The position numbers and the translations under genes were made by a program. Below the pieces are notes generated by a model. That model was given only the letters and a program-made list of their open reading frames with translations, was not told the origin of the DNA and did no database searches. 64,000 nucleotides of DNA from Turritopsis dohrnii (lineage: Eukaryota; Cnidaria; Hydrozoa; Anthoathecata; Oceaniidae). The DNA is taken from positions 62,001-126,000 of the forward strand of contig BQMF02000293.1 of NCBI GenBank assembly GCA_027922465.2. The letters run 5' to 3'. Below, in pieces: positions 1 to 12,557 of the stretch (its first letter is position 1; each line of letters starts with the position of its first letter).

Positions 1-8
1 TCAAATGC

Positions 9-2987
9 ATGTATCGAACTGTGAAAAACTTTTCTAATAAACTTAACCAGTGGACATGCCACAATTGCCTGCTTACTGGGTTGCCTTTCTTTGGTGTTCG
101 CGATTTGACAGATATTCAAGTAGCTGAGCACGAAAATCTAAAGGAAGACGAACATCATCGAGCCCTCAACGAAAATCGTGGTCGATTCAGTATCTGCCAT
201 CTCAACACCCAATCGATAACCTCGACCTTCTCTGCATTCGAACGAATGGTTTGGAGTTATAAGTTTGACATTATTACACTATCTGAAACCTGGCTCAAAG
301 ACAACCCGCAACTCCTCAAGCATGTATGAATCGAAGGCTATGTCCCCAAGTTCCACCATCGTGACAAGAAACGTGGAGGCGGTGTCGGCATGTATATTCG
401 AGAGTCGGTCAAACACAAGAAACGAGATGACATCACCCAAAGAGACAACACTATCGAACACATGTGGATGGAGATCAAAGGTAAACACGACTCCTTTCTT
501 TTAGCTGCTATGTATCAACCAAGCCCTACCCTTGCAGACAAACGTATATGGCTGACCAAGCTCGACACACTTTTGGCGTATGTATCAACAATCTGGACAG
601 GTCCAATAATCATCACCGGTGACACCAACATTGATATGCTTGAGAACTCTGAGATTGTACAAGAGTATAGAGAACTTTTACAAAATCATGGCCTCAAGCA
701 ACACATAAGCAAACCCACCAGACATGGCCGCAGGCTGATAGATCATATCGCCTCAAATCTCCCAAAAATCAACTACGAAAACGTTCTTCCCTGTGACAAA
801 ATCAGCGATCATGATGGTCCGTATGTGATGTTCGACGTGAAGAAACCACGTTTCGAACCACGATACAAAAACATCCGCATCGAAACCAACTTTAATCCTG
901 CATCATTCGTCTCCGATGTTGAAAAGCTCCCCTTCGCAACCGTTTACGGACTTGAATCGTCAGAGGATAAGTTGCACTGCTTTAATAAACTGTTCTTATC
1001 TTGTTTAAATGAACACGCGCCACTTGTCAAATGTAAGATCACTAGACCACCAGCTCCATGGCTACACGAACTCAACCTATCTGCAAAGCTTCGTGAACGC
1101 AATCAACTTCGCACACGTGCACATGAGCGACCACACGACGAACAAGCTTGGACCGCATTCCGTAAAATTCGAAACGAGGTGAAAAAAGACATCCGTAATA
1201 CGAAAGCAAACTTTTACAAGAAAGCTCTGTCATCGAAACGCCCGAAAGAAGTTTGGAACACAATCCATCGAATTCTTAACCCTAGCCCTAAAAATATCGA
1301 TGCAGATCCCAATGTACTTAATGAACACTACAACACCACAGCAGTAAGGCTCTTGAACTCTGTAGCTAAGCCTGAAGAAACTCTCCGCAACTTTATCGAT
1401 TCACTTCCTGTCAACCCAAACACATTCAGCTTCTCCAAAACCACCTACTCAGACACAAGGAAAGCAATCCTCTCCCTTCGCAATGATTGTTCCACCGGAC
1501 AAGATAAGATACCCTCGAAATTCTTAAAACTCTGCATTAATGAAATCACTAGTCCCATTTGCCACATAATAAACACTGCAATCGAAGAGAATTCCTTTCC
1601 AGACCAACGGAAAATCTCAAAGATCACCCCCATTCCGAAAATCGACCAACCGACAGAACCCTCAGATTACCGGCCAATATCGATTCTCCCCATCCTATCG
1701 AAAGTATACGAGAGAATTCTAATGATGCAAATCGTTGATTATATCGAAAACCTGAAACTTCTTTCCAACCATCAATCCAGCTTTCGAAAAGGACACTGTA
1801 CTAACACCACGTGTATGAAAATCAAAAGTGATATCATCAAGGCAATGGACAGCGGTGAAGTTACTCTCTCCGTCATGGCTGACTTCTCAAAAGCGTTCGA
1901 CACTGTTGACTTTGAAATACTGATCGAAAAACTCCATAAACTTAACTTCTCAAAATCAGCCTTGTTAACCATGTCAAGTTACCTATCAAATCGCCGCCAA
2001 TTCGTGCAAGTCAACGACAAAGAATCGAACAGACTGACTGTACTGAACGGAGTCCCTCAAGGAAGTATCCTCGGCCCTGTTCTGTTCAACATCTACGTTC
2101 ACGACATGTCAACAAATACTAATGCCGAATGTATGCAATATGCGGATGACACCAGTTTATATCGCCACACAAAACCACCTCAGTTCGCCGATTGCGTTGA
2201 GAAAATCAATAAAGATATCAAAGATCTCCAGCGATGGTCGAGAAGCCAGAATCTACTATTCAACTCCAAAAAGACAAAAACTATGCTCTTTACAACCCAA
2301 CAAATGGCCAGGCGACATCAGTTCGACTACGAGATAAAATCGCTCGACGAGAAAACTATTGAACGTGTCCAAGAATTCAAGCTCCTCGGTGTAACCTTCA
2401 GTGAGGATATGAAGTGGAACGCCCATGTAAAGAAAGCAACGTCAAAGGCATACGGGACCCTCAAGACTCTGTCCTGTATCAAACGATTCATACCATACCA
2501 TCTACGCAAGCAGCTAGCCGAATCACTGGTGCTAAGCCAACTCGATTACGGTAACGCACTTTTCCTGAACGCACCATCATACCTTCATCAACAGCTTCAA
2601 AGAGTCCAGAATGCAAGTGCCAGTTTCGTAAGAGGCCGCTACTCAAACATATCAGACGTGGTTTCATTGAAATGGCTACCGATATATGAGCGATCAGAAT
2701 TTAGTATGGCTAAGCTTGCTTGGAAGTCCATAAACTCGTCAGCCTGGCCGAGTTTCCTTCCAATGAAAAGAATGCCGCCTCGTGAAGGTTTGAGAAATCC
2801 TGTACATGCTGGTACGATGTTGGCTTGTCCAAACATTGTTGTGAATAGTTTTGAATACGATTCTTCGCGGGTATTCAACAGACTCCCGCAAAAGTGTCGG
2901 GATGAATTAAACTATAAAATATTTTGCAGTGAAACGAAAAAACATTTTTTAGACCAAGGCCTTGCAAAGAGCCTTGCTAAGTTTTAG
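9..2987 (+). pseudogene. LINE endonuclease/reverse transcriptase ORF broken by one stop
   Basis: This encodes the LINE protein that nicks target DNA and copies the element's RNA by target-primed reverse transcription. It opens with the end of a PHD-like finger (WTCHNC). The APE-type endonuclease follows, with LSETWL, GDTNIDML and SDHD motifs. The reverse transcriptase then shows FSKAFDTVD, GVPQGSILGP and the catalytic YADD, followed by a C-terminal tail. The frame is continuous from 9 to 2987 except for one TGA at 327-329, just before IEGY. The intact relative at 58.9 kb has Gln there, and a CGA codon would give TGA by one C-to-T change. Apart from that stop the copy looks well preserved, so it is recently dead or close to it. 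The true start is probably upstream of the window. Confidence 0.9.
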
Positions 2988-3523
2988 ACTAGTTTGCCAG
3001 TATATTTTAATAAGTCCTCCTATCCTTGGCATTATTCCTAGCCCTATTCCGCACTTCCAACAAGACCAATGCTATCAATATTCCTTTATCATATCTCCTT
3101 ACCGTCATCTAGTCCTATTTTAGGTTTTAGATTGCTTTTTGAGTCCAAGTTCTATCTTTACTGCCATGGAGGAATTAATTTATAAGTTTATATATATTAA
3201 CAGTTTTTTTTTTCTAATATTCGGTTCTAACCTCAATTTGGTCCTACACATCGGTTTACATTACGTTAGTCCTTAGGTTTAGTCATGTCCCATTTCCTAG
3301 TTTTCATAACTTCAGTCGACATTCTTTTTGGTTTACGACTATCTGGTTCTACTCTACCTTCACCTTATCCACACCTAGCCACGTCCCATACTACGACTGT
3401 CTCTCTAATTTCTGCCATTATTTTTTTTAATATACAATATTTTTTAGACGCTGCATATACATAATCTTCTCAATTTCCAGGTGAAGAGCCAATTGTAAAA
3501 TTTTGGAGATACTGTGAAATATA

Positions 3524-3525
<2 letters not shown>

Positions 3526-3567
<42 letters not shown>
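3526..3567 (+). repeat. (ATT)n tail of LINE copy 1
   Basis: About 14 uninterrupted ATT units directly after the LINE 3' UTR. Such microsatellite tails mark the 3' end of this LINE group. Confidence 0.85.
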
Positions 3568-3568
<1 letters not shown>

Positions 3569-5560
3569 CCTTGCCTTCTAAGTTCCTATACACAACATAT
3601 GTTTGTTTATTTCAACCCTAACATAATTAGCGATCTATTAAGTCATCGTCTGTCTGATGTAATTGCTTGATAACCTGAGCCGTCTTTGAGTGATTGCCAC
3701 TATGGCTGTCTATGAAATAGGATTACGCACTTTGGTTGCTATTATTTCATGGGTCTCAATCGTAGTTTTTTATTTTTTTCGAGCATTCAGTGACCAATGT
3801 TGTGGACCCCATAATACATTGGATTTTTTTTATGTCTCTCTTAAGGACTTCGTATTAGTATTAGCTAGTATCTAGCGCATTTTGCCAGCTTGAGTGTAGA
3901 ACTTGAAAGTTATTTTACACCTGGAAGATCTGAAACCCATGAAAATTAACTAATGTGCACTGTGCATCCACTTTTTTCAACATAAATTGTATCCAGTGTA
4001 AAATATTTTTATGGGTTTTGATTTTAAAAATGATGTCTCAAAAAAACAGCGACAAAACTTTTTATCACGGAATGATGAATAGAAAGTACATACATCTGAC
4101 CTGAAAAATGTATGGGACTATACACCAACTGTTACTGAGATATGGCGATCAAACATCACAACCCTGTTCGCCAATTTTGTGGACCCAAAAAACGCCTTGT
4201 TCAATTGGAGATGCAATGCAAAGGTTCTCTGTGATTAAAAATTTAATATCAATAAGGAAAATAACACTCCTCACCCTTTTAATTAAAAATCTCTAGGTGT
4301 TCCAGTTTTTCATGTTCACTATCAACACTGGAACTCTGAACAGAAAAATCTCTTTACTGGGAAGATCTGAAACATTCATAATAAATCCTTTCCCAATACC
4401 ATTACAGTAAAATAAATTATGCATACAGGAAAACAAAAGAAAGATTAAAATGGCTGTAACTGCTCATGGAACCCATGCCCAAACATAAACAAAAGGCAAA
4501 CCCGTAAGTCATAAGTGTGTCCAAATATCAATTGTAAGGAAAGGTAAGAATATAGAATGTTGCTCTCCAACCCAGAACGTCATGGTTTAAAACCGTGACA
4601 TTCATTTCTTCAATCACGTATATATTGTTTTTATTTTAATTGAAAGGTAATGATGCAGAAACCCTATTCATACTATAAGACATAAAAGGAAACAAAAAAA
4701 CTTCAAGAGCGTACTTACCCTAAAAATATTAATAAATCGTCATGCAATACTTTCATTAATAACGTTGTTGTCTTGAAATTTCTTACTCTTGTATATATCA
4801 TTTCAAAATAGGAAATGAAAACTTACTCTTGTATATATCATTTCAAAATAGGAAATGAAAACTTGCTTGCAAACTAACGTTGCTATTGTTTCTTGATCTC
4901 GCTAACAAATCAAAACATTTGAAATGATCAAAACAAATGCACTGCAAGGGCTGCTCCTTATACTAATCGTAGAAAAGTAACGTTGTTTTTTTTTATACTA
5001 ATAGTTTACAAATAATAAGCAAACAACTTCATTCATGCTTTCTACAATGGTAATATTGAACAGCAGTAACAAACTAATTATTAAATTGAGTAATCTGTTT
5101 TTTTGCCAAAAAAATAAAAATAAAAGTAAAATCTTCTGTATTTCCCAACTTACTTTTCTATCTTAAAAGATTTTTTTTTTCCACTTTTAAATCTTCTGTG
5201 TTTACTGCTGAAATAAAAAGTATTTCATTATCATTTTACACTAACATCTTTTTTATCCAGCACTGTTTTTATCCTGAGTTGTATGTAACCTTTTCATTGA
5301 TAATAAAACTTTTGTTCAAAAATTGTACCTGCTCTTCTGGTTTTCCATAAACCTACCTTACTTCGATTTATAATTATAAACACACCTTTAGAAGTACTAT
5401 CTCCTCTTCAAAAACATGAAAAGTACAAGTCCTTATCAATGCAACATTGTTGCTGTCAAACCTATCAAAATGGCACAAAAAGCACTCTGCGACTCTACCT
5501 GGTTTGATTCATTTCATGAAGAACCAAACTGTAAAGTTTCGTCAAAATAGTCACCCTCTA
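3568..5560. other. AT-rich stretch without a recognisable gene
   Basis: Only short frames with no recognisable motif occur on either strand. I see no TIRs and no convincing exon. The only local structure is the 40-bp tandem duplication at 4783-4864. Upstream exons of the P-loop gene could lie here but cannot be picked out by eye. Confidence 0.5.
4783..4864. repeat. 40-bp unit in perfect tandem duplicate
   Basis: A unit beginning ttactcttgtatatatcatt is present twice head to tail with period 40 and no visible mismatch, so the duplication is recent. Confidence 0.85.
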
Positions 5561-5564
5561 AAAT

Positions 5565-6600
5565 AAAAGTGTTACTCTTCGTACATTATAAAACATGAAC
5601 CAACCAGAACCGACCAGAACCCAGCAGGAACCAACCAAGAACCGACCAGCATCTAGCACACAGACCCAGGACCACAAAATCAAAGGTGAGACCCGCGGCC
5701 CTAAAATGAAGGGTGGGACCAGGGATCTTAACATCAAAGGTGGGACCCAGGACCCAGGACTCTCAAATCAAAAGTTAGACCCTGGATCTGGGTGCCGAAG
5801 ATGGTGCACTAAAATTCTCTAAACAAACAATTCTCTTGAAAAGATATATATTAAACCCACAGTAATTGTGTTGTTTTGCGTAATAATGATGTATTGCACT
5901 GTAGTTTTTCAGCTTCGCAAAGTGGATCTTTTTGAAAGTGCAGTAATTTCATAGACTGGTGCAGAGTAAGCAAGTGATATTGTGAAGTATTAAAATTGAT
6001 TTGTGCACTACTTACTTAAATCGTGTGGGTGATTTTTTGTAACATGGTAAAAGGCCTACCAGGAAAGTGGGATACGGGAATCGGGACTCCCAACCCTACA
6101 TACAACAGGTGGGACCCAAGACCAGGGAGCCTATTATGTGATAGGTGGGACACTGGCTTCAGATCCTTTCCCTTATACAATTGTAGCTCGGAGAACTGTG
6201 AATTCTTTCTTGTTAACTTCAAAGCTGGAGCCACGTGTGATAATGTAAATGTTAATCAAAACTTCTTTTAACAAAAAGTGTCAAATGATTTTCTCATATC
6301 GTGCTTTGAATCTTGCGTGATATTTCCGAAAACAAATGAAATTTATTTTTGTCACTGACAATGCTCGGCACCCGGGTCTGACTTTTGAATTGAGAGTCCT
6401 GGGTCCTGAGTCTCACCTTTGATGTTAGGATCCTGGGTTCTACCTTTGATTTTTATGGTCCCGGGTCCCGTTTGCAGGGTCTGTATTGATGGGTCTCTGC
6501 TGGGTTCTGGTTGGTTCTTGGTGGGTTCCTGCTGGATTCTGGTGGGTTCCTGCTGGGTTCTGGTCTGTTCATGTTTTATCAAGTAGGGTTACTCTTGTGG
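5565..6600. mobile_element. Foldback element with ~240-bp inverted arms of CAGAACC-type repeats
   Basis: The left arm (about 5576-5810) and right arm (about 6352-6595) are inverted copies of each other. Both start near ataaaacatgaac. They run through repeats of the type accagaacccagcaggaacc, then blocks like aacatcaaaggtgggaccca, and end near gggtgccga. The roughly 540-bp centre holds more gtgggac words. Arms built of internal short repeats around an unrelated centre are typical of foldback-type DNA elements. No protein is visible; the frames at 5595-5822 (+) and 6352-6582 (-) only translate the arms. The element lies in the intron just upstream of the exon at 6673. Confidence 0.7.
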
Positions 6601-6672
6601 ATTAGTATAATAATAATAATAACTTACATTTTATAAAATTTATTTTCTGATACTTCATTGTTCCTGTTATAG

Positions 6673-9322
6673 TGGAAGCTGGTTATGAATCACAACTTGT
6701 TCGAAGAGATCCGAATGTTCTTGTCTATACATGTTGTAAAGATGTATATCAGAAAGTCACTCTGACTGGAGAACAATTGCCAAAAGAAGTAACTTTAGTT
6801 AGAAGTGGAAAGACAGTGCCATTGCCTATGAATTTTGACGAATACATGAAGAAATGCGAAATATTCCTCAACGAATATTTCAAAATTGACATGAACAACA
6901 TAAATAGAATCAGCAAAAAAATTCACTTTCCTCCGTCATATATGATTAATGATAGAGTATCAAAGTTAGCTGACCAATTCCACATTGATCACACAGTTAT
7001 AGTAACGCACTATGATGTAATTGAGCATTGTAAGCTGTTTAAGTTAAATTTGGATGAGATATCGAAAAACTTTCAAATAGATCTTGGACTAGTTGGTAAT
7101 GGAGACAAGGAGATCATTTTATGCAATTACGAATTGAACTATCTTTGTGTTTTACACTACAGTGAAGCACATGATGAAATGCATGCCTTGAAAGACTTGG
7201 AAGTGGGAGAAAGCTATTTTCGACTTTTTTTCTATCTACTCAGTTGTATTCTTGGGAAGGACTTTTCATATATGAGTGTTGTAGCTGCACCGAAGATGAG
7301 TGCTGATTGTGAAAATCCATTGATTTTAGCTGAATCAGATGTAGCTGCCATATCCGAAAGACTGAAATCATTAGGCTGTAATCGAAGCATTAACACACCT
7401 ATCATAGATCGAAAAGAATCATTTGAGAAGTGCTTGATGTTTCTGAGTCTTTTATTAGCATTTGTAGCTACTACTCAAGTGTGTTTCAATGTCTTGTCTG
7501 AAAGTGTTGCTGAGAAAGTTCTTTCAGTATGGTTAACAACCGAACAACTAGAAGTTGTCCTTTCTGATAACTTTTGGAAGATTGTTGTGGGTGGATATGG
7601 TAGTGGTAAGACGTTGATAGCACGGTATCTATTGAAGCATCTAATGAAATATTCCAACATGGCCACAGATATATATTTTGTGCTGTTTGACAATTCCAGT
7701 TTATTAATGAAAAGTATGGAAGATTATTGCAAAGATTTAAGGATGCAGTTCAAAAAAGAGGGACGTAATTTGATATGTCACAATGCTTTAGGAATAGGCA
7801 AATTTCTAAAATATGAAATTGAAGAACTCTTTCCTGACTCATCTGGTTCCATTGATTTCACCATTTCGAATATGCTGTTAGCCATCAAGCAGAGATCACA
7901 GAAAGCCAGCCGTCGCTTTCATTTGATTGTAGATGAAGTTGATGCTGAAGTAATTAATGAAGTTGAAGCAGCGAATTTGAAGAAAATATTTTCAGATGAT
8001 AGAGATGCGATGAAAGAATCTCATATACTATTTGTTCTTCGATCTATGGAAAAGAAACGAGTATACATATCTGAGGGAACATCTTACATACACAAATCAT
8101 ATCAATATTATCGTGATTGCGGAATGAAATTGGTTGAGTTAACTTATTCAATGCGCGTTACTATGCAGGTTTACGAAATTATGAAGATCTGTATGGATGG
8201 CATCACCTCTCCAACAGTAATTCCACATGCAGGTGGAGATTTAGAAAGGCAATCAAAACAAACAAATCTAACAAACATTGCTTCTTCCTCACCTAGCTAT
8301 AAAGAAAAACCAAGAAAACTGACAAATGTTGCTAGTCTGGAAGAAGAACTATCAAATGCAGATAGTGGTTCTTCCTCATCGTCTATTAAAGTCAATGATA
8401 ATGGTGAACAGCATAACAATATTTCTTTTCCTCCACTGATGGGTAGTAAAACTCATAGTGTTGTCTTAAGTCATGATGATCCCAATACAATAGATCACTT
8501 TGCAAAGGTGTGTGAACAGAAATACCAAGGCTCAGCTAACAAATTGGAAACCCTTTACTTTTTCCAAAAATCTAAATTCTGCCAGCATCGTATACATGGT
8601 CACAAGCCAGAACTGATCTTCTTAAATTTGGATGGAGACAATGAGTTAGCAAAGATAGAAATAATGTCATTGCTTTCTGTTGCCTTAACGAAGGTGTTTC
8701 TTTCTAAAGCTACAATCAATGGTGGTAAAAGGTTGATTGTGTGCAGCAATAAAGAAGAAATTGATTTATGCAAATCTATAAAGACATTTAACAAACAAAC
8801 TACATGTTTTCATGAAGCTGAAAACTCCACACACATTGATCATTTTCAAAGGTTTGATACAATTATTACAACTTATGAAGGTTCCAGAGGTTTGGAGTTC
8901 CCTTTAGTTATTGTAATTATAAACCCTGATGATTATTTTAAAAGGCAGTACTTTATTGAAATGATCTCCAGATGTACTGATCACTTAGTTCTCATTGTAC
9001 CATATTGTTACAAAATTTCCAAAGTTCTTTCAAATGAAAGGGAAACTGTGAGAAATATGTTGGAAAAATTAATTTATTTCAAGAATCCGAAGATTGTAAT
9101 CAACATAACATCGTATAAACTTGATGGCGGCATGGATAGTGAGGCACCACTGAAGAACTCCAGTCATATGTCTTTCAAGTATTCTACAGATGGTGTTGAT
9201 AAAAATTTGATGTTGACTGAGATAAAGATCAACAAAAATAATGAGGAATACTATCAGTTGAAATGTTGTAAAGAATACAATTCTCCAGAGGTGAATGAAT
9301 ACAATGATGTTTCCTTGTCAAA
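6673..9322 (+). CDS. Large internal exon of a P-loop NTPase (superfamily-1 helicase-like fold), possible degenerate NERD-like N-terminus
   Basis: An open exon of 883 codons between a clean acceptor (ttcctgttatag, ending 6672) and a donor (AA|GTAAGT at 9323). The apparent GTG start at 6672 is an artefact of the splice junction. Counting that codon as residue 1, Walker A (GGYGSGKT) is at about 307-314 and Walker B (HLIVDEVD) at about 417-424. An arginine motif (YSMRVT) lies near 490, a Ser/Asn-rich insert at about 520-585, and TTYEGSRGLEFP, resembling SF1 motif V, at about 733-744. The 150 residues before Walker A resemble the strand-helix pattern of NERD/PD-(D/E)XK domains, but I cannot see the catalytic E-x-K, so that call is weak. 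I infer a cytosolic ATP-dependent switch or helicase-like protein. The closest groups I know are invertebrate SF1/STAND-like proteins of unknown role. The entry phase matches the later exons, and the gene continues into the exon at 9402. Confidence 0.8.
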
Positions 9323-9401
9323 GTAAGTTACAAAACTTTATTTTAGTAATGTTTTTGGTTTTTAACATAATTATGACATTTATTTTTCCATATTTTTATA
9401 G

Positions 9402-9677
9402 CTATGTACTTCCTATGCCAGCAACTAATGGAACAGTAAAACGAATATCTTCAAGGAAAGTGAAGTTCTTGTGGAATCATCCTGGAAATCATTTTCGACT
9501 TGAACTTTCAACACAATCAGGAGCATCAATCAGCATTGTAAATAGATATCAAAGACATTCATTTGAAATAACAACTGATAATTTCTCCACCTATACTCTG
9601 ATAGTTTATGCTATTTGCAAGTTTGGTGGCCTTTCATCAGATGCATTGAAGATGTCTTATATGCCAAATGAACAGAG
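9402..9677 (+). CDS. Exon encoding a fibronectin type III-like domain
   Basis: The 79-bp intron 9323-9401 (GTAAGT...tttttatag) joins this exon in frame to the P-loop exon: the 'aa' left at 9321-9322 plus 'c' gives Asn. It encodes about 92 residues with an FN3-like layout. VKFLWNHP gives the B-strand Trp, followed by alternating strands. YTLIVYAICKFGG and the S-S-D-A turn resemble the F-G region with its Tyr. It ends at a donor, gag|gtatgt, at 9678. FN3 domains are usually binding modules, so an extracellular-like or partner-binding role next to a P-loop is notable. The FN3 call is from pattern only. Confidence 0.65.
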
Positions 9678-9823
9678 GTATGTTCGTATTGGTTGTTATA
9701 TTGAAAAGTTGTTATTATATGGTTGTAATTACCGAAATTAATCAGTATTGTAGCAACTTTTGCTAGTGTCTCTTCAACAATGAATCTGAATTAATACTTT
9801 TTTTTAATTTTTTTCGATAATAG

Positions 9824-9867
9824 AGCAGAAAGTAGCCATGACAGCCAAGATCTAACAGACAATGAAG
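9824..9867 (+). CDS. Mini-exon A: acidic Ser-rich linker (44 bp)
   Basis: The acceptor is tttcgataatag (ends 9823) and the donor aag|gtacat. Spliced after the FN3 exon it reads RAESSHDSQDLTDNEG and leaves one base, setting the phase 1 used by every later exon of the array. It has the same acidic Ser/Asp/Asn composition as the array exons but different flanking intron sequence, so it may be their ancestor or their upstream neighbour. Confidence 0.6.
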
Positions 9868-11340
9868 GTACATATTCTCAAATCTTGACCAAGTGATTTG
9901 ATAGTCTAATTTTGACATGTCAGAATATTGAAACTCTACATCAAGGTAAATCTTCAGAAACTTGAAGTTGGAGGTTATTTTGTTGGAGTAAAAAATTATA
10001 AAAAATAATAATGTGAATCTATAAACTAAAAACAAATCAAATAATTGAAGAACAAATAATTGAATACTGTTTAATACGAAATCATAGATTTTCAAAGTCA
10101 AATACGAATAGTGCCAATTAAAAAGTACGCTTAAAAAACCAGTAAGTGCAGTATGTCAAAGTGATTACAAGCTTAAGAAGAAGATACAACATAATGAATC
10201 AGTTTCAGCCTCTCGTAGAAAAATTTAAATATAAATAAATTGAAGCAAAAGCATGTTAATATATCGAACCAGTAATGCTAAGTTAAGCCAGAGTATGACT
10301 TATGTAATTTTCAACTTTTAACTTGATGTTACAATGTTATATGATAGTATAATGATGTTTTGATTAACCCTATCATTGCAATTACCATCTAGTTTATGTG
10401 TAGAACTTGGAATCAATTGGTTTCCAAAATATTTTTTTCTTTTTGGTAATTTTTTTTACATAAAAATATTTTTTCTACTAAAAGGTGGTATAGGTGACTC
10501 ATTAATTTGAAGAACTGTGCTCATTTATATATGAAATTGGAAGCAGCTTGATCCATTTCCAAGTAATACATGGTACAAAGTCAAACTTGTTTCAGCACTT
10601 ATTTTATGATACTTCTTGCAATTTTACTTGTGTTGTTTTTGATGCCATTGTTGGGCCTTGTTCAGTGGTTATCGCTCTTGGAATTCATGCTGCAGGCTGG
10701 GGTTCAATTACACAAGGCGGCCGTTCAGTATGCACAATTCAATGTTCTGCAGTACTGGGTACAGTATCTGATACATTGTTGATCATCAGATTTTGCAAAA
10801 AATCATCCAAAACAGAACAGGTCATTGATTGGATATTTGTCACTTAGGAGATTATCCAATCTTTCAGGGCCTTGCAAAGAGGGAATTTCGCAACAGCTAA
10901 ACCATAAATGGCTGAAATTTTGCCTACATGCTAATTGGTCAAAAAGGTTACCAAAAATCTGGGGGCAGCAGCTGGTCAACTGGCTTTGATTATTTGAGTG
11001 AGTGAGTGTCAACTGGTTTAAAATATTCTCATTATGACATCACTAAAAAATTCCTTGAAACTTTCACAAAACCTGACAAGGCCAAATAGAAATAGAAAAA
11101 GGTTAACCTGTCTACGCATGATTCTTTATTACCTACGGTAAGGACTGGTGATATTGCAAGCCTTTAAACTAGCATGACCAGTGAGGGCAAAAATACTCAT
11201 ATACAGGCCTTTACAAAGTCTCTAAATCTCAATAAGACTTTTTTAAGTGACTGTATGGCAGTTTTCTCACTGAGTTGGTGTAAAAGTTCATAAATGAAAA
11301 ACAAATTTTTCTTCTTTGAAATCAAGTCCTATCCATGGTG
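9868..11340. other. Intron-like DNA, no exon recognised
   Basis: This lies between mini-exon A and the array. The only frame near 300 bp (10548-10847) has no recognisable domain and no splice context, so I do not call it. The plain reading is an intron of about 2.2 kb. Confidence 0.4.
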
Positions 11341-11730
11341 ATAGCCAGACGTTCCATCAAGTTTTTAGTTTTGATTAACTGTGAATCCCTATGAGCCAAT
11401 TTGCGATAATTTTCATAAAATTCTCACTTCAAAACGAGGCGTAGTTGGTGTATGGTCGCTTTAGAATAAATTGGAGAGGTTGCTTTAACAATGGGCAGTT
11501 TTCATGTCGTTTTATCATTTGAACTCCACTTTCATCAACATCCTCGTCATTTGAATAGTCATATGCATCACCGTAGCTTCTCATAGTCTACAGACCTATA
11601 TAGTCAGCAGGCTTATGTTTGCAAGTACTCTGAAGTGCTTATCTGAGACATGGTCTTGAAAATCTCTCTCTCCCTGATTTAATGATTCAATGATCCAAAT
11701 TTCTTATATTATTAAGGATGTTATTAAGGA

Positions 11731-12036
11731 TTGTGCAGCGATGGTGTAGTGGTTAGTACCTTTGAGTGCGACCGCTGTGACCCGTGTTCGAGTCCAGTCA
11801 TGTCGTATCTCAATAAACCACTCCGATGCGCTTTAAAAGCAGCGTATCAGCCCATTAGGAGCCATCGACTGACTGCACACTGGCCTTCGGGCAAGTTAGA
11901 GCAATGCTATACGTATCTCTGGCGGTAAGTCAACTAACAGTTGCAAGTCGGCGGGTGGAAGAACCAACCATTACGGATGGAAGCCCAAGGACTAAAAACT
12001 CCCGTTACTTACTTACTTACTTACTTACTTACTATA
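11731..12036 (+). mobile_element. tRNA-derived SINE with (ACTT)n tail
   Basis: The head resembles a tRNA: pol III box A (TGGTGTAGTGG) near 11742 and box B (GTTCGAGTCC) near 11788. A body of about 200 bp follows, then a (ACTT)n tail at 12003-12033. It sits in the intron, only 20-odd bp before the acceptor of exon B at 12056. Sister units without it read straight through (ttattaaggatattttttc), so the insertion came after the units arose. Confidence 0.8.
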
Positions 12037-12055
12037 TTTTTTCTTTTTTTGCTAG

Positions 12056-12109
12056 ATACTAAAAAAGATGATAGCAATAGTAGTGATTCCGAAATACCAG
12101 AATTACAAG
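12056..12109 (+). CDS. Mini-exon B (54 bp)
   Basis: Acceptor gctag, donor caag|gtaaaaag. With the incoming G it reads DTKKDDSNSSDSEIPELQ, leaving one base (phase 1-1). It is an acidic, Ser-rich linker with a hydrophobic IPEL end. The same exon recurs at 18100 and 21994. Confidence 0.65.
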
Positions 12110-12557
12110 GTAAAAAGTTGTTTTTTTCCCTTCATACTACTTAAACTTTTTAACTTGAAAACAGCTAATTGTAACAGCCAAAACACTAAAGCTTTGCTTT
12201 TGAATAACAAGTAACAAGTATTGGGTTCAGCCTCTTATGTTGGGTCTTAAGTCTGCTTTTGTCTAGATGGTTTGACAGTTGTTTCTCACCTTCATTGTGT
12301 GTATTATTATATACATCGTCGTAGGTTCTCATAGTGTGCAGACTAATTTTCATCAACATCCTCGTCGTGTGAATAGTCATATGCATCGCCGTAGCTTCTC
12401 ATAGTCTACAGACCTATGTAGTCAGCAGTCTTATGTTTGCAAGTACTCTGAAGTGCTTATCTGAGACATGGCCTTGAAAATGACACTCTCCCTGATTTAA
12501 TGATTCAATGATCCCAATTTCTTATATTATTAAGGATATTTTTTCCTTTTTTGCTAG

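Larger units (their letters stand above)
1..3567 (+). mobile_element. CR1/Jockey-group LINE, copy 1, reaching the window's left edge
   Basis: A non-LTR retrotransposon with an endonuclease plus reverse-transcriptase ORF (9-2987), a 3' UTR of about 540 bp and a terminal (ATT)n run. The last 50 bp before the microsatellite (gaagagccaattg...) match the same place in the copy at 62.58 kb (gaagaaccatttg...), which fixes the 3' end. The 5' part lies outside the window, so ORF1 cannot be judged. Confidence 0.9.

Noticed and set aside
10548..10847. 99-aa plus frame in the gap before the array
   Set aside because: No domain, no splice context and mixed composition. I keep it as non-coding.
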